DNA from: Micromonospora sp. CP22
GTDB lineage: Bacteria > Actinomycetota > Actinomycetes > Mycobacteriales > Micromonosporaceae
Assembly (NCBI RefSeq): GCF_009712475.1
Contig: NZ_VCJO01000004.1
Location: 62,001 to 126,000 of the forward strand
Length of the DNA: 64,000 nucleotides
Reading direction: 5' to 3'
Both the position numbers and the translations under genes were made by a program. Below, piece by piece: positions 32,740 to 40,299 of the stretch. Positions within the stretch are counted from its first letter, which is position 1. Every line of letters begins with the position of its first letter. A model generated the notes under the pieces. It did no database searches. It worked only from the letters and a program-made list of their open reading frames with translations, and was not told the DNA's origin.

Positions 32740-35190
32740 ATGACCGACCGCACCACCACCACCGCCATCCGGGAGCGGGTCGACGACCTGCTCACCCGAC
32801 TCACCCTGCCCGAGAAGATCGGGCTGCTGCACCAGTGGCAGGCACCCGTCCCCCGCCTCGGCCTGCCCGGCTTCCGCACCGGCACCGAGGCGCTGCACGG
32901 CGTCGCCTGGCTCGGCGCGGCCACCGTCTTCCCCCAGGCCATCGGCCTGGCCAGCAGTTGGAACCCCGACCTGATCCGCGCCGTCGGCGCCGCCGTCGGC
33001 GACGAGGTACGCGCCAAACACCAGGCCGACCCGCACCAGGTCGGCCTCAACGTGTGGGCACCGGTGGTCAACCCGCTGCGCGACCCACGCTGGGGACGCA
33101 ACGAGGAAGGCTGGTCGGAGGATCCGTGGCTGACCGGGCGGCTCGCCACCGCCTACGCCCAGGGGCTCCGCGGTGAGCACCCCGAACGGCTGCGGACCGC
33201 CCCCACGGTCAAACACTTCCTCGGCTACAACAACGAGACCGACCGGGCCACCACCTCCAGCAACCTGCCACCCCGGGTGCTGCACGAGTACGAACTACCG
33301 GCGTTCCGCGCCCCCATCGCCGCCGACGCGGCGGTCGCCGCGATGGCCTCGTACAACCTGGTCGACGGGGTGCCGGCACACCTGAGCCCACTGATCGACG
33401 ACGAACTGCGCCGGTGGGCGCCCGGCGAGGTGCTGGTCGTCGGCGACGCGGGCGCGGTCAGCAACATCGCCGGAGTGCAGGGCCACCTGCCCGACGACGT
33501 CAGCGGATTCGCCGCCGCGCTGCGTGCCGGCATCGACAGCTTCACCGAGCACGACGCCGACAGCGCCCCCACCCGCCGATACCTGACCGAAGCCCTGGAC
33601 CGGGGGCTGATCACCGAGGCGGACGTGGACCGGGCGGTCCGGCGGGCGCTCACCATCCGGTTGCGGCTCGGTGACCTGGACCCACCACACACCGACCCGT
33701 ACGCCACCGTCGGCCCAGAGGTGATCAACTGCGCGGCGCACCAGAACCTGGCCCGGGAAGCCGCCCGACAGTCGATCGTGCTGCTGAGCAACCAAGGGTT
33801 GCTGCCACTGCCGTCCGACCTGCGCGTCGCCGTGCTCGGCCCGCTCGCCGACATCGTGCACACCGACTGGTACAGCGGCACCCTGCCGTACGCGGTCAGC
33901 GTCAGTGACGGGTTGGCGCAGCGGCTGCCGCAGGTCACCAGCCACCCCGGCACCGACCGGATCGGGTTGCGGGTGGGCGACCGGCACGTGGGCTGCCCCG
34001 ACGACGCCGACGGTGGGCCACTTCGTGTCGGGGAGGCAGTCGCCTGCTTCGACGTGTTCGACTGGGGTCGGGACACGGTGGCGTTGCGGGCCGCCGGCAA
34101 CGGCCGCCACGTCGGCGTCGACGACGACGGCACACTGGTCAACGACCGGCCCGGCCCCGGCGGCTGGGTGGTCCGGGAGACCTTCCAGTTCGACCCGCTG
34201 CCCGACGGCACCGTGTTGCTGCGTCACCTGGCCACCGACCGGTACGTCACCGTCGACGACGACGGCCTGCTGCGCGTCGACGGCGACGACCGGCAGGCCG
34301 GCACCCCCTTCGACATCGACGTGGTCGTCGACGGCGCGGCACGGGCCGCCGAACTGGCCGCCGCCGCCGACGTGGCGGTGGTGACGCTGGGCAACCACCC
34401 GATGGTCAACGGTCGGGAGACCGAGGACCGGCTCGACCTGTCCCTGCCGGCCCGGCAGGAGGCGATGCTGCGCGCCGTGCACGCCGCCAACCCGCGCACC
34501 GTGCTGGTGGTCACCAGCAGCTACCCGTACGCCATCGGGTGGGCGCGGGAGCACCTGCCGGCGGTGCTCTGGTCCTCCCACGGCGGGCAGGAACACGGCC
34601 ACGCCCTGGCCGAGGTGCTGCTCGGCGACGCCGAGCCCGGCGGCCGGCTCACCCAGACCTGGTACGCCGACGCCGCCGAACTGCCGGACCTGCTCGACTA
34701 CGACGTGATCGGCGCGGACTCCACCTACCTGTACTACCGGGGCGAACCGTTGTACCCGTTCGGGCACGGACTGTCCTACGCCGACTTCGACTACCGCGAC
34801 CTACGGCTGAACGCCACATCGGTGAGTGTCGGCGAGGATGTCGAGGTGAGTGTGGACGTCGTCAACACCGGTGACCGCCCCGGCGTGGAGGTGGTGCAGC
34901 TCTACACCCGACAGCGGCGTTCCCGGGTCAAACAGCCGCTGCGGCAACTGCGCGACGCTACCCGGGTCGTCCTCGCCGCCGGTGAACGGCGCACCGTCAC
35001 GCTGCGGCTGCGCAGCGCCGAGCTGGGCTGGTGGGACGCCGAGCGGGGCCGCACCGTGGTGGAGGAGGCCACCCACACCGTGCTGGTCGGGCGTTCCGCG
35101 ACCGACATCCGGCTGGTCGGCGCCCTCGCCGTACGCGGTGAGTCACCGGCCCACCCGAGCCAGCCGCACGCGGTGAGCGGGGTCCGGTGA
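32740..35190 (+). CDS. GH3 beta-glycosidase (beta-xylosidase/glucosidase type)
   Basis: Encodes 816 residues from ATG 32740, with GGGAAGG nine bases upstream. The GH3 N-terminal barrel has NPLRDPRWGRNEEGWSEDP, VKHFLGYNNET and nucleophile Asp236 in VVGDAGAVSN. The C-terminal sandwich has VVTLGNHPMVNGRETEDRLDL and the fibronectin-III-like end has PFGHGLSYADFDY. About 125 residues between the two (roughly 395-520) carry repeated RHVGVDDDGTL and DRYVTVDDDGLL motifs, resembling a fascin-like beta-trefoil insert. No signal peptide is seen, so it acts on imported oligomers. Its stop overlaps the lacI start (GTGA). Confidence 0.9.
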   Translation: MTDRTTTTAIRERVDDLLTRLTLPEKIGLLHQWQAPVPRLGLPGFRTGTEALHGVAWLGAATVFPQAIGLASSWNPDLIRAVGAAVGDEVRAKHQADPHQVGLNVWAPVVNPLRDPRWGRNEEGWSEDPWLTGRLATAYAQGLRGEHPERLRTAPTVKHFLGYNNETDRATTSSNLPPRVLHEYELPAFRAPIAADAAVAAMASYNLVDGVPAHLSPLIDDELRRWAPGEVLVVGDAGAVSNIAGVQGHLPDDVSGFAAALRAGIDSFTEHDADSAPTRRYLTEALDRGLITEADVDRAVRRALTIRLRLGDLDPPHTDPYATVGPEVINCAAHQNLAREAARQSIVLLSNQGLLPLPSDLRVAVLGPLADIVHTDWYSGTLPYAVSVSDGLAQRLPQVTSHPGTDRIGLRVGDRHVGCPDDADGGPLRVGEAVACFDVFDWGRDTVALRAAGNGRHVGVDDDGTLVNDRPGPGGWVVRETFQFDPLPDGTVLLRHLATDRYVTVDDDGLLRVDGDDRQAGTPFDIDVVVDGAARAAELAAAADVAVVTLGNHPMVNGRETEDRLDLSLPARQEAMLRAVHAANPRTVLVVTSSYPYAIGWAREHLPAVLWSSHGGQEHGHALAEVLLGDAEPGGRLTQTWYADAAELPDLLDYDVIGADSTYLYYRGEPLYPFGHGLSYADFDYRDLRLNATSVSVGEDVEVSVDVVNTGDRPGVEVVQLYTRQRRSRVKQPLRQLRDATRVVLAAGERRTVTLRLRSAELGWWDAERGRTVVEEATHTVLVGRSATDIRLVGALAVRGESPAHPSQPHAVSGVR

Positions 35191-36245
35191 GCGGGCGGGG
35201 CCGGGTGCCGTCCGGTCAACCCACCATCTCCGACGTGGCCCGGCACGCCGGTGTCGCGGTGAGCACCGTGTCGTACGTGCTCAGCGGCAAACGGGCCATC
35301 TCCGAGGTGACCCGCAACCGGGTGCTGGCCAGCGTCCGGCTGCTCGGCTACCACCCCAACGCGGGTGCGCGGGCCCTGGCCAGCCGACGCGCCAACGTGA
35401 TCGCGTTGGTGCTGCCGCTGCGCTCGGGCATCCAGGTGCCGGTGGTGATGCAGTTCGCCACGGCGGTGGTGACCTCCGCCCGCAGCCACGACCACGACGT
35501 GCTGCTGCTGACCTCCGACGAGGGCCCGCAGGGGTTGCACCGCATCGCCGCCGGTGCCCTGGTCGACGGGGTGCTGGTGATGGACGTGGAACTGCACGAC
35601 GTGCGGGTGCCGCTGCTGCGGCAGCTCGGCCGCCCCAGCGTGCTGATCGGGGTGCCCGCCGACACCGACGGACTGACCTGCGTGGACCTGGACTTCCACC
35701 GCGCCGGCCAGGTGTGCGTGGAGCACCTGGCGAGCCTCGGTCACCGCCGTATCGCGCTGCTCGGCGCGCCGCAAGCCGTCTACGACCGGGGCACCGGTTT
35801 CGCCCACCGCACCCGCGCGGGCGTGGTGGAGGCGGCGACCCGACACGGGGTCGAGGCGGTGACGCTGCCCTGCGAGGAGAACGCCGCCGAGGTGCACCGC
35901 CGGGTGGTGGAGCTGTTCGACCGGCAGCCGGAGCTGTCCGCCCTGGTGGTGCAGAACGAGGCCGCGGTGGGCCCGGTGCAGGCGGCGCTGGCCGCGCTGG
36001 GTCGACGCGTGCCGGATGACGTGTCGGTGGTGGCCGTCTGCCCCGACCAGTTCGCCGAGCACGCCAACCCGCGCCTGACCTCCGTGCCGGTGCCCGCCGA
36101 GGAGATCGGCCGGCAGGCCGTGTCGCTGCTCATGCGGAAGGTACGCGACGAGGCGACCCCGCAGGTGACGTTGTTGGAACCTCAGCTGACCGTGCGCGAC
36201 AGCACCGCCCCGGCGGTGCTCGACGATCGGACGGCGGCCCGCTGA
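35187..36245 (+). CDS. LacI-family transcriptional regulator
   Basis: Encodes 352 residues from GTG, overlapping the GH3 stop codon. The LacI helix-turn-helix is ISDVARHAGVAVSTVSYVLSGKRAISEVTRNRVLASVRLLGYHPN (about residues 12-57), followed by hinge ARALASRR. The periplasmic-binding-protein-like effector domain contains GHRRIALLG and SVPVPAEEIGRQAVSLL. The two CGAAGCGCTTCG palindromes upstream of GH3 are its probable operators. A sugar inducer released by the GH3 enzyme is likely. Confidence 0.94.
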   Translation: MSGRGRVPSGQPTISDVARHAGVAVSTVSYVLSGKRAISEVTRNRVLASVRLLGYHPNAGARALASRRANVIALVLPLRSGIQVPVVMQFATAVVTSARSHDHDVLLLTSDEGPQGLHRIAAGALVDGVLVMDVELHDVRVPLLRQLGRPSVLIGVPADTDGLTCVDLDFHRAGQVCVEHLASLGHRRIALLGAPQAVYDRGTGFAHRTRAGVVEAATRHGVEAVTLPCEENAAEVHRRVVELFDRQPELSALVVQNEAAVGPVQAALAALGRRVPDDVSVVAVCPDQFAEHANPRLTSVPVPAEEIGRQAVSLLMRKVRDEATPQVTLLEPQLTVRDSTAPAVLDDRTAAR

Positions 36246-36324
36246 CCGGATGCGCCGGGTTCTCCGGTGGCCCTGCGGTGACCTCGTCGCCGTCGCCGAC
36301 AGGGCCCACTAGACTGCCGCCTCG

Positions 36325-37482
36325 ATGGACGCCGAGTCGATTTCCGCCCCCGAGACGCGGCCGTGCGCCCACTGTGGGCGTGACGTGCCGCAGCGGGCCG
36401 GTGCGGGCCGCCCGTTCCGGTACTGCCGGGACAACGACGGCGCCTGCCAGCGGGCCTCCCGCAACAGCCGGATGCGTCACCGCAACGCCCCGGGCCTGCC
36501 CGGTCAGGTGGCGCGCACCTGGGAGGCCGTGGATCGGCTCGACCAGATCGTGGCGACGCTGACCGAGGCGTTGCACGCCGAGTTGTCCCCGGCCGGGGTG
36601 CAGCGGCAGCTGTCGCAGCTACGCGCGGAGGCCGCCGGGGAGGTCGCGGCGGCGCAGGCCGAACGCGACGAGGCGGTGCGGGCCGCCGAGGACGCCGTGG
36701 CGCAGGCCGAACGGCAGCGCCGGCGCTGCGAGGCGGCGACCGTCGAGCGGGACGCCGCTCGTGTCGAGGTCACCCGGGCGGGCGCGCAGGTGACCGCCGC
36801 CGAGCAGCGGGCGCAGGACGCCGAGACGGCCCGGGACGAGGCGCTGCGGGAGGCGGCGGCGGCGCAGGCGTTGCGGTCGCAGGCCGAGGCCGACCGGGAC
36901 GCCGCCCGCAGTCAGTTGGCCGCGCTGCGCGCCGACCTGGCCGCCGAGCAGCGCCGCAGCGGCGAGGTGGCCGCGGATCGTGACGCCGCACGCGTCGACG
37001 CCGAGCGGGCCGCCGACGCCGCAGCGGCGGCGCTGGCCGAGGTCGAGCGGCTGCGGGGTGAGCTGGCGCAGGCGCGGGCCGACGCCGACGCCGCCCGCGT
37101 CGACGCCGAGAAGGCCCGCGCGGAAGCCGACCAGGCCCGGGTGGACGCTGAACGGTCCCGGGCGGACACGGCCTCGGCGCGCGTCGAGGCCGAGCGGGCG
37201 GAGCAGGCACGTCGGCTGGCCGAGGCCGACCGGGACCGGGCGCGGGCGCAGGCCCACCAGGCCGGGGAGCAGCAGGCCGCCGTCACCGCCCGCGCGGACC
37301 GGTTGGACGACGAGTTGGCCGGCGTACGCGCAACGCTCGGCGCCGCGCAGCGCCAGGTGACCGAGCTGACCGTACGCCTGCGTGCCGTCGAGGCCGACCG
37401 CGACGACGCCCGTGAGCAGGTGGCGCAGCTCGCCGCGAAGGTCGCCGACCTGGCCACCGCCCTGACCCACTCCACCCCCTGA
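36325..37482 (+). CDS. zinc-finger and long coiled-coil hypothetical protein
   Basis: Encodes 385 residues. The N-terminus has CAHCGRDVP...RYCRDNDGAC (about residues 14-40), spaced like a small zinc finger, followed by a basic segment SRMRHRN. From about residue 80 to the end it is an almost unbroken Ala/Glu/Arg/Asp-rich coiled coil with recurring ARVDAERA-type units. The composition resembles actinobacterial KfrA-like or cytoskeletal proteins, but I do not recognise a family. It is a monocistron between the sugar locus and the interrupted oxidase gene. Confidence 0.7.
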   Translation: MDAESISAPETRPCAHCGRDVPQRAGAGRPFRYCRDNDGACQRASRNSRMRHRNAPGLPGQVARTWEAVDRLDQIVATLTEALHAELSPAGVQRQLSQLRAEAAGEVAAAQAERDEAVRAAEDAVAQAERQRRRCEAATVERDAARVEVTRAGAQVTAAEQRAQDAETARDEALREAAAAQALRSQAEADRDAARSQLAALRADLAAEQRRSGEVAADRDAARVDAERAADAAAAALAEVERLRGELAQARADADAARVDAEKARAEADQARVDAERSRADTASARVEAERAEQARRLAEADRDRARAQAHQAGEQQAAVTARADRLDDELAGVRATLGAAQRQVTELTVRLRAVEADRDDAREQVAQLAAKVADLATALTHSTP

Positions 37483-37525
37483 CCAGGACCTCGCGAACCT
37501 CGGGTGGGTGGGCGAGGATGGGGGT

Positions 37526-37647
37526 ATGGGGATGACGTATGAGCGCATCGATGGGCGGCTACGGGAGTTCATCGAGGCGCAGCCGATGTTCTTCACCGCG
37601 ACCGCGCCATTGGCCGGTGACGGCACGGTCAACCTCTCACCCAAGGG
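37526..37647 (+). pseudogene. N-terminal fragment of a pyridoxamine-5'-phosphate-oxidase-family protein
   Basis: Encodes MGMTYERIDGRLREFIEAQ...GTVNLSPKG, the start of a flavin/PNPOx-like split-barrel protein. ATG 37532 is an equally good start. Translation then runs into the transposon end and stops at TGA 37690. The rest of the protein resumes in the same frame at 45401. Joining 37639 to 45401 gives an uninterrupted protein of about 197 residues (NLSPKG-LRGSLTV), the normal family size. The gene was intact before transposition. Confidence 0.9.
37640..37647. repeat. left junction direct repeat (target duplication)
   Basis: CCCAAGGG is present here and at 45401-45408. If the ends are symmetrical, the true duplication is the six bases CCAAGG (37641-37646 and 45402-45407). 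A five-base duplication, usual for Tn3 elements, is also contained within it. Confidence 0.85.
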
Positions 37648-37683
37648 CCCAGCCGTAGCTTTCAGCGAAAAATCAACGCTAAG
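37647..37683 (+). repeat. left terminal inverted repeat of the Tn3-family element
   Basis: The 37-base sequence beginning GCCCAGCCGTAGCTTTC and ending CAACGCTAAG matches the reverse complement of 45365-45401 except at five positions. Transposase recognition sequences of Tn3-family elements have this length (about 38 bp) and the same inner end. Confidence 0.9.
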
Positions 37684-37737
37684 AAGTTGATCTAGGCGAG
37701 TGGGGCGGCGTGGCCCTCTGCGGACCGCCGACCCCAA

Positions 37738-37786
37738 CGCAGCATGTGGCCGGCACCCACCCCCCGGGTGCCGGCCACATGCTGCG
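37738..37786. terminator. 21-bp hairpin just inside the transposon left end
   Basis: Perfect 21-bp arms (37738-37758 and 37766-37786, core GCAGCATGTGGCCGGCACCC) close a 7-base loop. It lies 54 bases inside the inverted repeat. It could terminate transcription entering from the interrupted host gene, protecting the element from read-through. A protein-binding role is also possible. Confidence 0.65.
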
Positions 37787-37925
37787 CGTCGTTGACGGTG
37801 GTGCGGCAGAGGTGGCACCGGGCCGTCGACGCGCGACCCCTTCGCCTTGTGCATCGATCGGGCGTGGTGGTGAGTGACGGTCCGGCGTCGGCGAATGCGA
37901 ATGCGGGCAGGACTTGGCGCAGGGG

Positions 37926-38049
37926 TGTCCGAGAATCGACCGTTTCCCGAACAAGATCAAAAAGTAGATCGGCGATCGGTCAGGGCTGTCCAACAAACCT
38001 GTCCAGAAACCGGGCGTGTCCAAGAATCCGCCGCAGCGTTTGTTGGGCA
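37926..38049. other. res site of the Tn3-family resolvase
   Basis: Six copies of a 12-mer close to TGTCCRANAAWC lie before tnpR. The pair TGTCCGAGAATC (37926-37937) and GTTTCCCGAACA (37942-37953, inverted) form a 28-bp site like Tn3 res site I. TGTCCAACAAAC (37987-37998) and TGTCCAGAAACC (38000-38011) span 25 bp but point the same way. TGTCCAAGAATC (38017-38028) and GTTTGTTGGGCA (38038-38049, inverted) form a 33-bp site like site II. Resolvase would pair two such sites in a cointegrate and recombine at the 28-bp site. Confidence 0.75.
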
Positions 38050-38051
38050 CC

Positions 38052-38813
38052 ATGGATGGCATGACCACCCCCACGCCCGTTCCGGTGGACCTTCTCGCGC
38101 CCGCTCCGCTTGCCGGGGTGCTCGTCGGCTACGGCCGGGTGTCGACCCGCGAGCAGAACCTCGCCCGCCAGGAGGCCGCGCTGACTGCGGCCGGCTGCGC
38201 GCGCTGCTTCTTCGACAAGGCCTCGGGCAAGAACGCCGACCGGCCGGAGCTGGCCCGGATGTTCGACTACGCCCGGCCCGGTGATGCCCTGACCGTGGTG
38301 TCGCTGGATCGGCTCGGCCGGTCCCTGGAGGACCTGATCGGCATCGTGGGTCGACTCAAGCGCCAGGGGGTGGGGTTCCTGTCGCTGCACGAGAAGCTGG
38401 ACACCACCACCGCCGGCGGCATGTTCGTCTTCCACGTCTTCGCCGCCCTGGCCGAGTTCATCCGCACGATCATCGTGGCCAACACCAACGAGGGCCTGGC
38501 CGCCGCCCGCGCCCGCGGCCAGCGCTTGGGCCGGCCACCGGCGATGACCCCGGAGAAGCTCGCCTACGCCCGCCAATTGCTCACCGAGCCGGACCGGTCC
38601 ATCAGCGCCATCGCCAAGCTCGTCGGCGTCTCGCGCAGCACCATATACAAGGCACTGCCCGAACTGCTGCCACCGCAGTTAGCGCAGCCGCGCCTCGCCG
38701 CCCAGATCGCCGCCCTGCCCGACGACACCCGGCCCGCGCCCGACCTCGCCCTGTACGATCCTCTGCTCAGCACCTCTCCGCGTGGCCGAGGCGGGCCCCA
38801 CGCTGGGCAGTGA
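38052..38813 (+). CDS. tnpR: serine resolvase TnpR of the Tn3-family element
   Basis: Encodes 253 residues from ATG 38052 (ATG 38061 is possible). The GTG at 38016 is unlikely because it would place the res site inside the gene. Catalytic Ser31 lies in GYGRVSTREQN; DKASGKNADRPEL, VVSLDRLGRSLEDL and the E-helix GMFVFHVFAALAEFIRTIIVANTNEGLAAARARGQRLGRP are typical of the small serine resolvases. A helix-turn-helix near residues 170-200 (ISAIAKLVGVSRSTIYKAL) binds res. A C-terminal tail of about 50 residues exceeds the usual 185-residue form. It resolves cointegrates after replicative transposition. Confidence 0.94.
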   Translation: MDGMTTPTPVPVDLLAPAPLAGVLVGYGRVSTREQNLARQEAALTAAGCARCFFDKASGKNADRPELARMFDYARPGDALTVVSLDRLGRSLEDLIGIVGRLKRQGVGFLSLHEKLDTTTAGGMFVFHVFAALAEFIRTIIVANTNEGLAAARARGQRLGRPPAMTPEKLAYARQLLTEPDRSISAIAKLVGVSRSTIYKALPELLPPQLAQPRLAAQIAALPDDTRPAPDLALYDPLLSTSPRGRGGPHAGQ

Positions 38814-39134
38814 GCGCTGAGAAGCCGCGGCGGTCGGCTGTCATGATCGGCACGTTCTTGCCCAGGGGACGTGAGATTGCCGGGTGGCGGCGTCACTGCG
38901 TCGACATGCCCCTGCAAGGGAAATTGGCGCACATAGACGCATGAGTCGGAGATACTCTCTTCGTCTTTAATTCTCGTGCGTCTCCAGGCAGGGAGCGGAC
39001 CTCCAAGTCATGCAAATGGCAGACAGCGAATCGTCAGCCATTGACGGCGGCGACTGACAGTGCTTGGGTGAATTCGACTAGTCATCATCACGGCCATGCG
39101 CATGTGCCATCCGTAGCGAGGATCGGAGAATCGC
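38814..39134. other. gap between tnpR and the passenger operon
   Basis: This 321-base stretch is less G+C-rich than its surroundings and probably contains the cargo promoter. A tiny frame ATG 39010 to TGA 39057 (MQMADSESSAIDGGD, 15 residues) follows a GGGAGCGG; it may be a leader peptide or chance. A GGAG lies 9 bases before the secreted-protein start at 39135. No other gene is evident. Confidence 0.35.
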
Positions 39135-39518
39135 ATGAGGCGATCGACGGCGGCCGTGATGACGGTCGCCCTCGGGCTGTCCACTATCGCGGTGGCCAGT
39201 CCGGCATGGGCGAACCCGTCGGGCTGCTCCCAGGGCAACCCGGTGATTTCCCAGAGCGGCGGCTACATGACTGCCTACAACGACGCGTACTGCTCCACGT
39301 CCGCGACCCGCACCTTCCGCATCGAGATCAAGAGGAACGTGAGCGTTCTGCCCGACCCGGTGGTGTCCAGTTACGACGACCACTACACGGGCACCGTCTA
39401 CTACGCTGAGACCAGCAGCTGCGACGGCGGACGGACCGCGAACTACTACGGTCGTTCATTTTTCACCTCTCACCCGACCTATGAGGACACCGGCAACCTT
39501 CAGGTGACCACGTGCTGA
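39135..39518 (+). CDS. small secreted four-cysteine protein (transposon passenger)
   Basis: Encodes 127 residues with a clear Sec signal peptide: MRRSTAAVMTVALGLSTIAV ending ASPAWA, cleavage probably before NPSGC. The mature part of about 100 residues has four cysteines (CSQG, YCST, SCDGG and the final C), enough for two disulfides, and many Tyr, Ser and Thr residues. I do not recognise a family. It precedes an ABC ATPase and two membrane-protein genes in the same direction, with a 25-base gap. Size, secretion and neighbours are compatible with a secreted bacteriocin-like or signalling protein with an ABC exporter or immunity system, but function is inference only. Confidence 0.75.
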   Translation: MRRSTAAVMTVALGLSTIAVASPAWANPSGCSQGNPVISQSGGYMTAYNDAYCSTSATRTFRIEIKRNVSVLPDPVVSSYDDHYTGTVYYAETSSCDGGRTANYYGRSFFTSHPTYEDTGNLQVTTC

Positions 39519-39543
39519 TCCTGACGCATTCGGGGGGCCCGCG

Positions 39544-40299
39544 ATGGATGACCCAGTCATCGGACACGGACTGGCGCAGCGGTACGGGAAGCGGAATGTG
39601 TTTCGCAATCTCGACGTCGTGGTTCCGTGCGGGGTGACGGTTCTGTTGGGCCCGAACGGGGCCGGGAAGACGACACTGCTGCACACCATCGTGGGTCTCA
39701 AGCGTCCGGTGGCGGGGAACCTTCACGTTCTCGGTCGTGATGTGCTGCGCCGCGGCGGTCTTCGGGCCGTCGCGGCGCGAATCGGTTTCCTGCCACAGAC
39801 GGTGTCACACTACCCCGGCTACACCGTCCGGGATTTCGTCGGCTACGCCGCTTGGCTTAAGGGCGTACCGGAGCGAGACATCGGCGTGAAGGTGGACCGG
39901 GCGCTGCGGTTGATGAATCTGTCCGGGCGGGCCGCCTCACGCATGGGCAGCTTGTCAGGCGGGCTGCTGCGCCGGGCCGGTATCGCGCAGGCGATCGTGC
40001 ACGAGCCGGCGCTGCTCATTCTCGACGAGCCGGCGGCCGGTCTCGATCCTCAGCAGCGCATCGAGCTGCGTCGTGTCCTGCGGAAGGTTGCCGACACGGC
40101 CGCCGTGCTGGTCAGTACGCACGTGGTGGACGACGCCCAGCACGTCGCGGACACCCTGATCGTGCTCAACGAGGGTTCGGTGGTGTTCACCGGGACGGTG
40201 GCCGGGCTGGAAGGCCTTGCCAGGACAGGAACGGACGGGGACAGCGATCTGGAGCGCGGCTATCTGGCCGCGCTGCGGCAGCCGGCGGTGCGCGCGTGA
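39544..40299 (+). CDS. ABC transporter ATP-binding protein (ABC-2/CcmA type, passenger)
   Basis: Encodes 251 residues. Walker A GPNGAGKTT, Q-loop region FLPQTVSHYPGYTVRDFVGYAAWLKG, a variant signature LSGGLLRRAGIAQAI, Walker B LLILDEPAAGLDP and H-loop VSTHVVDD are present. It belongs to the DrrA/CcmA-type ATPases that drive ABC-2 exporters or immunity pumps. Its GTGA stop overlap with the next gene links it to the membrane protein encoded there. Confidence 0.92.
   Translation: MDDPVIGHGLAQRYGKRNVFRNLDVVVPCGVTVLLGPNGAGKTTLLHTIVGLKRPVAGNLHVLGRDVLRRGGLRAVAARIGFLPQTVSHYPGYTVRDFVGYAAWLKGVPERDIGVKVDRALRLMNLSGRAASRMGSLSGGLLRRAGIAQAIVHEPALLILDEPAAGLDPQQRIELRRVLRKVADTAAVLVSTHVVDDAQHVADTLIVLNEGSVVFTGTVAGLEGLARTGTDGDSDLERGYLAALRQPAVRA

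Noticed and set aside
38016..38051. GTG 38016 as the start of tnpR
   Set aside because: It lies inside the 33-bp res subsite, and the added residues precede the conserved resolvase start.
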